Below, piece by piece: positions 7,856-15,790 of a stretch of 64,000 bases of DNA. Source of the stretch: JAGDMS01 sp050015455. Lineage in GTDB: Bacteria; Desulfobacterota; Binatia; HRBIN30. The notes under the pieces were generated by a model. It saw only the letters and a list, made by a program, of their open reading frames with translations. It did not search any database and had not been told where the DNA came from. The stretch covers positions 1 through 64,000 of the forward strand of contig JBEKBJ010000008.1 of assembly GCA_050015455.1 (NCBI GenBank), given 5' to 3'. Every line of letters begins with the position of its first letter. Position 1 is the stretch's first letter. Both the position numbers and the translations under genes were made by a program.

Positions 7856-10800
7856 ATGCGTGTGGGCGCACAACAAGCGCGGCTGATTGTAGTTGTTTGG
7901 GCACTGCTGGGTGTGGGGACTTGCTTCGCTTCAGATCAGGTGCGGCTCGATGATTTTCGAGACATCTCGGGTTGGAAGGTCACCGCCTCCGAGGGCAGCA
8001 GTGCGTCGCTGGCGCAGGAGCCCGGACCGACGGGGAACGCCATGCGCATCGGTTTCGATCTCAATCCCGGCGGCGGCTACATCATCGTGCGCAAGGAGTT
8101 CTCGCTGGCGCTGCCGGCGAACTATGCTTTCACGTTCAACCTGCGCGGCGACGCCAAGCCGAACAATTTCGAGTTCAAGCTTGTCGACCCGTCGGGCAAG
8201 AACGTCTGGTGGCGCAGGCAACGCGATTTCAGCTTTTCCACCGAGTGGCAACACACGGTGATCCGCAAGTCGCGCATCGATTTTGCGTGGGGCCCTTCCG
8301 GCCGCGAGTTCAAGAAAATCGGCGCCATCGAGTTCGCGCTCTCTGCGGGCGTCGGCGGCAAGGGCTCGATCTGGATCCAAGACCTCGATTTCGAGGAACG
8401 CGAACTTCTGAGCCGCGAAGGCCCCAGTGCACCGACCGTCAGCGCCTCGACATCTGTGCCGGGGCACGAGCCCCCGCTCCTGCTGGACAACGACGAGAAC
8501 ACCAGCTGGAAAAGTCAGCCGCTCCCGGATTCGCAGTGGGTGCTCATCGATTTTCACCAGAACTGGGAATACGGCGGTCTGATAATCGACTGGGATCCGA
8601 ACGACTACGCCACGGCCTACGAGGTGCAGACATCCAACGACGGAACGCATTGGACACGGGCTTACGCCGCCGCCGCAAGGAACGGTGGGCGCGACTACGT
8701 CTACATGCCGGATGCCGAGTCACGCTACATCAAGCTTGATTTACTACGTAGCAGCCGGGGGCGGGGATACGCCATCGCGACGGTGGCACTGCAGCCGATG
8801 GCGTTCTCCAGCTCGCCCAACCGATTCTTCACCGCGGTGGCGGAACAGCAGCCCGTCGGCACCTATCCCAAGTACCTCTACGGGCGACAGACGTACTGGA
8901 CCATCGTCGGCGTAGACGGTGATGGCAAGTCAGCGTTGTTGAATGAAGAAGGACTGCTCGAGGTCGACAAGGGCGCTTTCTCCATCGAGCCGTTCCTGTT
9001 CGTGGACGGCAAGCTCATCACCTGGAGCACGGTGCACACCACCCAGGAACTCGAGGACGGCTACCTGCCGATCCCCTCGGTGGTTTGGCAGTACGAACCG
9101 CTGACCCTCAAGCTCACGGCCTTCGCCAGTGGAAAGCCCGGTGCCTCGACCCTCTACGCCACCTACCGCGTCGAGAATCACGGCGAGGAGGACGAGGACG
9201 TACGGTTGTTGCTGGCTATTCGGCCTTTTCAGGTGAACCCACCGTGGCAGTCCCTGAACATGAACGGCGGCACGTCGCCGATTCACGAGATCCGCTTCGA
9301 CGGCCGTGCTATATGGGTGAACCGCGACAAGGCGATCATCCCGCTGCCGGTTCCCGACCGCTTCGGCGCAGTCGAGTTCGCCAACGGGGCCATCACCGAC
9401 TTCTTGCAGCGGGGCGAGGTGCCGGGGCGCTGGGAGGTGTCCGACTCGTCCGGTCTCGCTTCCGGCGCACTGCAATACCGGTTCGTTCTCGGCCGCGGAA
9501 AATACGCCGAGGTGGACCTCGCCGTGCCCTTCCACGAACCGTACGTTGCCGCAGCCGTGGGCTTCGACGCCGCGAGCGGCCGCTCCTTCATCGACAAACA
9601 GCACGAGGAAATACGCCGCTACTGGCAAAGGCTTTTGAACCGAGTCGATTTCCAGGTGCCGGCGCAGGCGGAGAAAATCATCAAAACGGTAAAGACCACG
9701 CTGGCGTATGCCTTGATCAGCCGCGATGGAGCGGCGATCCAGCCCGGCACGCGTGACTACGCGCGATCATGGATACGCGACGGCGCCTTGACCGCCACGG
9801 CGCTGCTCCAGATGGGCTGCACGCAGCAGGTCGAAGAGTTCATCCGCTGGTACGCCGGCTACCAGTTCGCCGACGGCAAGGTGCCGTGTTGTGTCGATCG
9901 GCGCGGCCCCGACCCAGCTTCGGAGCACGACAGCCCGGGCGAGTTCATCTACGCGACTGCGGAGTACTATCGCTTCACCCACGACATTGGCTTCGTCTAC
10001 GATATGTGGCCGCACGTTGAAGGCGCCGTCGATTACCTCCTGGAGCTGCGGCGCAAACGTCAGGCCGCGTCCTATCGCGACCCGGACAAGCTGGCGTCTT
10101 ACGGTCTGCTGCCGGAGTCCATCAGCCACGAAGGCTACTCTTCGCAACCGGTGCACTCCTATTGGGATGACTTCTTTGCCCTGCGCGGGTTCAAGGATGC
10201 GGCCCTGCTGGCCGACGTCGTCGGCAACGCGGATCGCGCCGCCACCCTGGCGGCGGTTCGAGATGAATTCCGGCACGACCTGCGCGCCTCGATTTATCGA
10301 ACCATGGCCAATCACAACATCGACTACATCCCCGGCTCGGTCGAGCTCGGCGACTTCGATCCGACCTCGACGGCCATCGCGCTCTCACCTGGCGACGAGA
10401 CTACGACCCTGCCGCAACCGGCGCTGACGCGCACCTTCGAGCGCTACTATGCCGACTTCACTCAGCGGCGCACCCACTCGGCCGAATCCTCCGAAGCTTA
10501 CTCTCCATACGAGGTGCGCAACGTTGCCGTCTTCGTCCGTCTTGGTGAGCGCGAACGCGCGCTGGAACTCCTCGACTACATCATCGCCGACCAGCGGCCG
10601 CCGGGCTGGAACGAATGGGCCGAAGTGGTCTGGCACGATCCGACGGCACCGAACTTCATCGGCGACATGCCGCACATCTGGGTGGGCTCGACCTTCCTGA
10701 GCTCCGTGCGCACCATGTTCGCTTACGAGCGCGAAGCCGATAGCGCCTTGGTGATCGCAGCGGGACTGCCGAGCGCCTGGGTCACGACCGATCCCGGGGT

Positions 10801-11044
10801 GGCGGTGAAGCGTTTGCCGACGCGCTATGGCGTGCTCAGCTACACGCTGCGGCGCGAAGGCTCGAATGCGCTGCTATTGCAGATCTCCGGCGATCTGGCG
10901 CTGCCGCCCGGCGGCGTCGCGATCGAGCCGCCGTTACCCCAACCGCTGCTGGCGGTAATGGTGAACGGCAAGGCCACCGAGTTCTTCACCGACAAGAGTG
11001 TCACCATCAGAGAGTTCCCGGCCGAGGTGCTGCTGGAGTACTGA
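7856..11044 (+). CDS. Secreted multidomain glycosidase: beta-sandwich, discoidin, six-hairpin catalytic domain
   Basis: 1062 residues from ATG 7856 (GTG 7850 is also possible). A signal peptide is visible (MRVGAQQARLIVVVWALLGV, then GTCFAS). Residues about 30-185 form a carbohydrate-binding-like sandwich beginning VRLDDFRDISGWK. Residues about 190-315 match an F5/8 type C discoidin domain (LLLDNDENTSWKS, WVLIDF, YEVQTSNDGTHW). From about residue 600 there is an (alpha/alpha)6 six-hairpin glycosidase-like region, with DYARSWIRDGALTATALLQM and HDSPGEFIYATAEYYRFTHD. A periplasmic or extracellular glycan hydrolase is expected; GH family, substrate and catalytic acids cannot be fixed by eye. Confidence 0.8.
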   Translation: MRVGAQQARLIVVVWALLGVGTCFASDQVRLDDFRDISGWKVTASEGSSASLAQEPGPTGNAMRIGFDLNPGGGYIIVRKEFSLALPANYAFTFNLRGDAKPNNFEFKLVDPSGKNVWWRRQRDFSFSTEWQHTVIRKSRIDFAWGPSGREFKKIGAIEFALSAGVGGKGSIWIQDLDFEERELLSREGPSAPTVSASTSVPGHEPPLLLDNDENTSWKSQPLPDSQWVLIDFHQNWEYGGLIIDWDPNDYATAYEVQTSNDGTHWTRAYAAAARNGGRDYVYMPDAESRYIKLDLLRSSRGRGYAIATVALQPMAFSSSPNRFFTAVAEQQPVGTYPKYLYGRQTYWTIVGVDGDGKSALLNEEGLLEVDKGAFSIEPFLFVDGKLITWSTVHTTQELEDGYLPIPSVVWQYEPLTLKLTAFASGKPGASTLYATYRVENHGEEDEDVRLLLAIRPFQVNPPWQSLNMNGGTSPIHEIRFDGRAIWVNRDKAIIPLPVPDRFGAVEFANGAITDFLQRGEVPGRWEVSDSSGLASGALQYRFVLGRGKYAEVDLAVPFHEPYVAAAVGFDAASGRSFIDKQHEEIRRYWQRLLNRVDFQVPAQAEKIIKTVKTTLAYALISRDGAAIQPGTRDYARSWIRDGALTATALLQMGCTQQVEEFIRWYAGYQFADGKVPCCVDRRGPDPASEHDSPGEFIYATAEYYRFTHDIGFVYDMWPHVEGAVDYLLELRRKRQAASYRDPDKLASYGLLPESISHEGYSSQPVHSYWDDFFALRGFKDAALLADVVGNADRAATLAAVRDEFRHDLRASIYRTMANHNIDYIPGSVELGDFDPTSTAIALSPGDETTTLPQPALTRTFERYYADFTQRRTHSAESSEAYSPYEVRNVAVFVRLGERERALELLDYIIADQRPPGWNEWAEVVWHDPTAPNFIGDMPHIWVGSTFLSSVRTMFAYEREADSALVIAAGLPSAWVTTDPGVAVKRLPTRYGVLSYTLRREGSNALLLQISGDLALPPGGVAIEPPLPQPLLAVMVNGKATEFFTDKSVTIREFPAEVLLEY

Positions 11045-11126
11045 GTGAACATGCCGGCCCTGAGATCCTCCGGCGCGCCGCGGGCATGTTTGTACCTGTC
11101 CGCTGTCGCAGCTACATGCCGATCTT

Positions 11127-11174
11127 GTGCTGACGATCACCAATCTGCGCAAGCGCTACGGGGTTGGCGGCTAA
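11127..11174 (+). pseudogene. Possible N-terminal remnant of an ABC transporter ATPase
   Basis: GTG 11127 opens 15 codons reading (M)LTITNLRKRYGVGG and then stop. This matches the usual first strand of ABC ATPases (MLTIxNLRKRYG). The stop overlaps the end of the downstream convergent vapC. It is too short for statistical support, so it may be coincidence. Confidence 0.3.
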
Positions 11175-11587
11175 TCGATGCCGACGGGGATCACTCGGGC
11201 ACCTTCAATGGCGAGGTCGCGGTCCGTTCCCCAGACTTCCCCGATTCGAAAACGATCGAGGAACACCAGGCTTGATGCGTCCACATAGGTGAGCTTGTGG
11301 CCACGGAGACGCTCGAGCTTGCGGATCACCAGCGCATGGTGCTCGGCGTCGAGCGAGAGCAGCTCAAGATGCGGCAGGTCGGCGAGCGCCAGGCGGAACG
11401 TCCGCGCGGCTTCCTCCCCCAGGCGGTGGAGAAACCAGCCGTAGGTCTCCGACACGATCGCCAGTGACGAAAACCACCGTCGCGGCGGGTCGGAGAAGAG
11501 ACGCGTCGCCGCCTGGTGATACTGATCGGATCGGTCGAGAAAGGCGATGAATATGCCAGTGTCCAAGAAGACCGGCCCGGCCCTCAT
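11171..11587 (-). CDS. vapC: VapC-type PIN-domain ribonuclease toxin (copy 2)
   Basis: 138 residues. The PIN motif VFLDTGIFIAFLDRSD provides the first Asp; IVSETYG, TYVDASSLVFLDRF and WGTDRDLAIEG supply the rest of the acidic site. The start overlaps the antitoxin stop by 4 bases (11584-11587). It differs strongly in sequence from the copy at 5.1 kb, so it is not a recent duplicate. Confidence 0.9.
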   Translation of the reverse strand: MRAGPVFLDTGIFIAFLDRSDQYHQAATRLFSDPPRRWFSSLAIVSETYGWFLHRLGEEAARTFRLALADLPHLELLSLDAEHHALVIRKLERLRGHKLTYVDASSLVFLDRFRIGEVWGTDRDLAIEGARVIPVGID

Positions 11588-11817
11588 GGCCGTGCGCGCC
11601 CATAGACCACGTCGTTCACGCTACGGCTTGCGTGTGAGTCGCCGGAGGACACCGAACCCGCGTACCGCATCCAAGGGCGAGCGCTTCTTTTCCGTTGCCC
11701 CAACGCCACGGCCACCGCGCGGCGCAAAAACTCCGCGAGCGAGATGCCCTGCCGTTCCGCCTCCGCCTTTGCTTGGCGGTACGCGTCCTCTTCCAGGGAT
11801 ATCTGTGTCCGGATCAT
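11584..11817 (-). CDS. vapB: RHH VapB-type antitoxin (copy 2)
   Basis: 77 residues: MIRTQISLEEDAYRQAKAEA followed by GISLAEFLRRAV is a ribbon-helix-helix domain; the tail is Ser/Arg-rich. It is translationally coupled to vapC by an ATGA overlap. As in copy 1 there is no Shine-Dalgarno sequence, and a palindrome sits directly upstream of the ATG. Confidence 0.88.
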   Translation of the reverse strand: MIRTQISLEEDAYRQAKAEAERQGISLAEFLRRAVAVALGQRKRSARPWMRYAGSVSSGDSHASRSVNDVVYGRARP

Positions 11818-11818
11818 C

Positions 11819-11847
11819 TGTTATCAGAGTAGTGCGGCGTGATAACA
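11819..11847. promoter_or_regulatory. Inverted repeat upstream of vapB copy 2, probable operator
   Basis: TGTTATCA (11819-11826) and TGATAACA (11840-11847) form a perfect 8-bp inverted repeat with a 13-base spacer, centres 21 bp apart, starting 2 bases from the vapB start codon. Helical phasing of two half sites fits a dimer-of-dimers repressor. Confidence 0.6.
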
Positions 11848-12299
11848 CATGTCAAGCCCGCCGAGCTGGCTGGCGATGGAAGACGAGCTATCGGCGATTC
11901 TTGGCCGCAAGCTGGATCTCGTAAGCCGCCGCGCAATCGAACGCAGCGCGAACTGGACCCGCCGCAAGCTTCCACTCCTTCGACCAGCCCATGTGCACAA
12001 GCCGTTGCGGATCGCCGATGAGGGTTTTCGGCCGCACCTTCAGGCGGTCGATCTTCCGTGGCGCAGATCCCTCCGCCGACACGATCCTGAGGCGGCGACG
12101 GCAGTCTGCTGATGAACCTACAGGAGCTCGCCACCGCGGCCGAGGAAGATGTGAACGCGAAGGTCATCCCCCTGTGACGCGCTGCGCGCACGGGCGTAAC
12201 GCTGGCTCGCGCAGGTCCGTGAGGTTGCTGCCGGGCTGAGCCCCCGGAGTTCACGAAGACCTTGCTGCTAGCCCACAAGCCTCGGTGATCGTATCGCTC
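11848..12299. other. Decayed region between vapBC and the wax ester synthase
   Basis: About 450 bases with no intact gene. The forward strand carries a fragment of a MNT-type nucleotidyltransferase (11876-11968). Short frames beyond it (for example one from about 12113 reading MNLQELATAAEEDVNAKVIPL) stop early. The picture is of eroding accessory DNA beside a toxin-antitoxin locus. Confidence 0.5.
11876..11968 (+). pseudogene. Fragment of a MNT-type nucleotidyltransferase (HEPN/MNT antitoxin family)
   Basis: The frame reads MEDELSAILGRKLDLVSRRA and continues IERSANWTRRK. This matches the middle of minimal nucleotidyltransferases (MntA), where xELxxILGRxVDLVS contains the third catalytic-strand Asp, followed by RRAIERSxNxxRRK. 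The N-terminal GSxARG half and the C-terminal end are missing. A HEPN partner was not found. Identification by eye, so moderate confidence. Confidence 0.5.
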
Positions 12300-13817
12300 T
12301 CACGCCTCTGTGGCTGCGCCACAACGCGTACCATCGCCAGCATTCGGGCGCGGCAGGCTGCTCCGCTTGCGGCTAGGCTGCGGCGGGCGGCGTGGCGCTG
12401 CCGCCCGGCGCGCCGGCCGCGGGGTCCGGCACACCATCCCGATGACTTCCCTGTATGCTTCTTGCAGCGCGGCGCGGAACCGCGGCAAGTCGTCCATTCC
12501 CAGTGGATCGATGTCCAGCCCGACGTAGAGCATGTCACGATAGCTGAACAGCCCGATGGACAACGGATGATCTCCCACCAGCGGCACGTAGGGGTAGACC
12601 TTCTCGATGGGCACGCCCGCCAGACATCGAGTATTCCGCGGCCCGGGCACGTTGGTGCACAGGAAATTCGCACTGGTCGTCTGCTGGCGTGCGATCGCTT
12701 CCGCCAGGGGCAGTGGAAAACGGAAAACCGCCTCGGCAACCAACGGGTACAGTTTCGCGCGCCGATCCGTCTTCACTTCGCCCACGCGTCGCTGGACGAG
12801 CCGTAGGCGTTGCCGTGGATCCAGCTCCCCAACGGGCAAGGAGACCGCCAGCATGGCAATCCGATTGCCCTCTTCCGATTCGTCCTCAGCCCGTAGGTTC
12901 ACGGGTACAAGAGCGCGCAACTCGTTCACGTCCGCACCATGGCCCGCATGCCAGCGGCGCATGGCGCCGCTCACGACTGTAAGGACGATATCATTGACGG
13001 TCGCTTCCAGTGGCGCGCGCACGGCATCGATCTCGTGCAGCGACATCTCGAAAGTGGAGAGCTGACGCGAAAGGCTGCGCGGACGGTGCAGCGGGCCGCC
13101 GGCTCGCGTCGCGAACACCTGGCGACCAATGCCCGCAACCATTCGTAGCCCGCGCTCGACCCTCGACCCGAGTGGCGTCGGTTCCATTGCCGCGCTCGCA
13201 ACCGCGCTCATCACCTGCGCGCCGGTCTGCACTCCTTGTCGCACGTTGTACAGCATCGCGCGCCAGAGCAGCGCCGCCGTGCTGGTCGACCTGGGCTCGC
13301 TTGCAGGAGGCACAGCGCCGTTGCGCCCCGGCTGCTCGCTCAACAAGGTCTGAAACAGCCGTGAGCCGCCCACTCCGTCCACCATGCAGTGATGCATCTT
13401 TATCAACACTGCGCCGTGCCCGTCGGGGAGGCTTTCGGCAATGTAGGCTTCCCACAGTGGCCGAGCGTGATCAAAGGAGGTCGCGTAAAGCGGGCTCAAC
13501 GCCGCCAGCAGATCCTCCAGGGTGCCGGGCGGGGGCACCGCCAGATAGCGCAGATGGTAGTCGAGGTCGAACTGATCGTCGTCCACCCACTCGGGGGGTG
13601 CCAGCGTCCACGGCACCTCCACGACGCGCTGGCGCAAGCGCGCGAACTCCACGCTCAGGCGCGCGAACTCCTCTCGCAACCGCTCATGCGACGGCGGCCG
13701 CTCGAGAATCAGGAGCGCCCCGATCGTCGAGCGCAGGTCTGGCACCTTGTCCATCGTCCAGAACAGGGCATCCGTGGCACTCATCCGGGTGGGCCAGTGA
13801 TTTCGACCATTTTGCAT
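12300..13817 (-). CDS. Wax ester synthase/diacylglycerol acyltransferase (WS/DGAT)
   Basis: 505 residues, normal for the family. The active-site motif HHxxxDG is MHHCMVDGVGG (His142, His143, Asp147, Gly148). LSATDALFW-like MSATDALFWTMDK near the N-terminus, TVNDIVLTVVSGAMRRW and NFLCTNVPGP in the C-terminal half are family hallmarks. It esterifies acyl-CoA with fatty alcohol or diacylglycerol at the membrane face, making neutral storage lipid. GGAG lies 6-7 bases before the ATG at 13817; Met12 is an alternative start. Together with the phasin-like protein and PlsB it suggests lipid storage. Confidence 0.93.
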   Translation of the reverse strand: MQNGRNHWPTRMSATDALFWTMDKVPDLRSTIGALLILERPPSHERLREEFARLSVEFARLRQRVVEVPWTLAPPEWVDDDQFDLDYHLRYLAVPPPGTLEDLLAALSPLYATSFDHARPLWEAYIAESLPDGHGAVLIKMHHCMVDGVGGSRLFQTLLSEQPGRNGAVPPASEPRSTSTAALLWRAMLYNVRQGVQTGAQVMSAVASAAMEPTPLGSRVERGLRMVAGIGRQVFATRAGGPLHRPRSLSRQLSTFEMSLHEIDAVRAPLEATVNDIVLTVVSGAMRRWHAGHGADVNELRALVPVNLRAEDESEEGNRIAMLAVSLPVGELDPRQRLRLVQRRVGEVKTDRRAKLYPLVAEAVFRFPLPLAEAIARQQTTSANFLCTNVPGPRNTRCLAGVPIEKVYPYVPLVGDHPLSIGLFSYRDMLYVGLDIDPLGMDDLPRFRAALQEAYREVIGMVCRTPRPARRAAAPRRPPQPSRKRSSLPRPNAGDGTRCGAATEA

Positions 13818-14165
13818 TTGTCACTCCGTCATTCTAGGCGGCACACACGGTGATGAATCGACTAACCAACTCTGTGTAACTCATTCGGATTATTTGCGTC
13901 TCGTGGCGAGATGGGCTCGCCCCCCTTGCCGCTCGGGGTGTTTGCGGATCGGCTGCCAAATTTACCCTTGGCGCAAAACTTATACCGCAACGTAAGGGCG
14001 CGGATCTACTTAGGAATTGCCCTACTTAGGGGGCTACACGAATAAGGGATTGTCCTTAGTCCAGCACCATCGCCTGGAAAGGGGATCTGCGCCCCGGAGG
14101 GCCCGCTCGCCTCCTACTCCTACGATGCTGACCCACAGGCCGCCTGCCCAACAAGACTACGGCGG
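13818..14165. promoter_or_regulatory. Upstream region of the wax ester synthase gene with repeated CTACTTAGG
   Basis: 348 bases without a gene, upstream of the minus-strand wax ester synthase. It holds CTACTTAGG twice (14006-14014 and 14022-14030) exactly 16 bases apart; the second is part of the near-palindrome CCCTACTTAGGG (14020-14031). This could be a regulator binding site for the acyltransferase gene. No intrinsic terminator of the aro operon was recognised. Confidence 0.45.
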
Positions 14166-14672
14166 CTAGCGACGGCAGAGGCGGGCAACTGCGGCTGCGA
14201 CCTGCTCCGGGGTGAGCACGTCGGTGTCGATTTGATGATCGGCGGCGGCTTCGTAGAGGGGGGCGCGTTCCCGCAGTACCTCTTCGACTTCCTCCGTGAA
14301 CGATCTGCCGGGGGTGAGTGCCGGACGGTCGGCAGCGCCTTGAATGCGCGCCAGAATCACCGCCACCGAGGCCCGCAACCAAAACAGCTTGCCGCCGCGC
14401 CGCAAACACTCGACGTTTTCGCGGCGGAGGACGACTCCACCACCAGCATCGATGACGACGTTGTCGCGCTCGGCAGCCTGTCGCGTCACTTCTGCCTCCA
14501 GATCGCGGAAATAAGGCCATCCATTTGCAGCCACAATTTCGGGGATCGAACGCCCGGCCCGAAGCACGATTTCTTGGTCCAAGCTCACCACCTCCATGCC
14601 CAGCCTCGTGGCAAGCAGACCGGCGACGGTGGACTTGCCGGTGCCGCGGTAACCGATGAGTACCACATTCAT
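14166..14672 (-). CDS. aroK: Shikimate kinase
   Basis: 168 residues. The start at 14672 overlaps the aroE stop (ATGA) and gives the standard MNVVLIGYRGTGKST N-terminus with the Walker A motif at residues 7-15. LDQEIVLRAGRSIPEIV matches the shikimate-binding helix region, DAGGGVVLRRENV the GGG loop, and RPALTP the LID segment. It phosphorylates shikimate at the 3-hydroxyl in aromatic amino-acid synthesis. Cotranscribed with aroE. Confidence 0.95.
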   Translation of the reverse strand: MNVVLIGYRGTGKSTVAGLLATRLGMEVVSLDQEIVLRAGRSIPEIVAANGWPYFRDLEAEVTRQAAERDNVVIDAGGGVVLRRENVECLRRGGKLFWLRASVAVILARIQGAADRPALTPGRSFTEEVEEVLRERAPLYEAAADHQIDTDVLTPEQVAAAVARLCRR

Positions 14673-15550
14673 CGCTTGTTGGACTCGGCACCAAGATGCG
14701 TGAGCGCTACCTCTCGCATGACCTGGCGGGGAGCACTCTTGCCCGTCCACAGCTCGAACTGCATCACGGCCTGGTTGACGAACATCTCCACCCCGGAGAT
14801 CGTCTTGAGTCCGCGCTCTTCGGCTTCCGCCAGCAGCCGGGTTTTGAGGGGGTTGTAAACGATGTCCATAACCACCAGGTCGCGATGCAACAGCGACTGG
14901 GGAACGACGCTGGCCTCGGTGTCGGGATGCATGCCGACGGGCGTGCAGTGGATGAGCACCTGGCTTTCGGCCAGCCGTGCCTCCAGGATCTTTGGGTCGA
15001 GCAGCGCGCCGGTTGCCTGGATGCCCGTTTTCGCGATGAGGTCGTGGGTGAGGGTCTGCAACTCAGGCTCGATGATCCCCAGCAGGAAGAGCGCCGCGGG
15101 TTTGGCCTCGGCGAGCGTAAAGGCGATGGCGCGGGCCGCCCCGCCGGATCCCAGGATGGTCACATTCTTTCCAGCTAGCTCGACGCCGGCATCGATTAGG
15201 GCTTGGCGCGCGCCTGGACCGTCGCTGCCAAACCCTTTGAGCCGGCCGCCGTCTTTGACCACGGTGTTCACCGAACCGATCCGCCGGTCGACTTCGGCGA
15301 CCTCGTCGAGGTGCTCGATGATCGACACCTTGTGCGGAATGGTGACGCTCATCCCGCGAAAGTTGTCGAAGGCGCGCATACCCGCCACTGCCCCGGCCAC
15401 GTCCTCGACGCGAAACGCCACGTAGACATAATCCAGGTCCAGCTCGGCGAAAGCCCGGTTGTGCATGGCGGGCGACAGCGAGTGGGCCACCGGGTTTCCG
15501 ATGAGCGCACACACCGTGGTGCCGGGGGTAATGCCGGTGATCGACCTCAT
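14669..15550 (-). CDS. aroE: Shikimate dehydrogenase
   Basis: 293 residues from ATG 15550 (the frame extends upstream, but MRSITGITPGTTVCALIGNP is the usual N-terminus and GGAG lies 5 bases before it). Shikimate-binding NPVAHSLSPAMHN (19-31), catalytic Lys in MSVTIPHK, NADP-binding GSGGAARA and the C-terminal GVEMFVNQAVMQFELWTG are all present. It reduces 3-dehydroshikimate with NADPH. First gene of an aroE-aroK operon. Confidence 0.95.
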   Translation of the reverse strand: MRSITGITPGTTVCALIGNPVAHSLSPAMHNRAFAELDLDYVYVAFRVEDVAGAVAGMRAFDNFRGMSVTIPHKVSIIEHLDEVAEVDRRIGSVNTVVKDGGRLKGFGSDGPGARQALIDAGVELAGKNVTILGSGGAARAIAFTLAEAKPAALFLLGIIEPELQTLTHDLIAKTGIQATGALLDPKILEARLAESQVLIHCTPVGMHPDTEASVVPQSLLHRDLVVMDIVYNPLKTRLLAEAEERGLKTISGVEMFVNQAVMQFELWTGKSAPRQVMREVALTHLGAESNKR

Positions 15551-15790
15551 GTCGCTCCAACCCCTCGACGCGACCGTGTTGCGCGATATCTGGATGCCAT
15601 CAGGGTCCTCACTATAGCTGCCCGGTTGCCCAGGGCAAAACTGCGAGCCCGGGCGCACCGCACGCGGCGGAATCGGGTCAGAGCAGGGCTGCCGTTGTTC
15701 TTGACGACTCTCTCCGTCGTCGGGTATCGGGTGATCATGCAGGGACATGTCGCTCGCCGTCCTGGCGGCCGACGGAAGCATTGACGATCT

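Noticed and set aside
11814..12278. 154-codon minus frame upstream of vapB
   Set aside because: Low-complexity Ser/Arg/Pro composition, runs through the vapB operator and lies antisense to the nucleotidyltransferase remnant.
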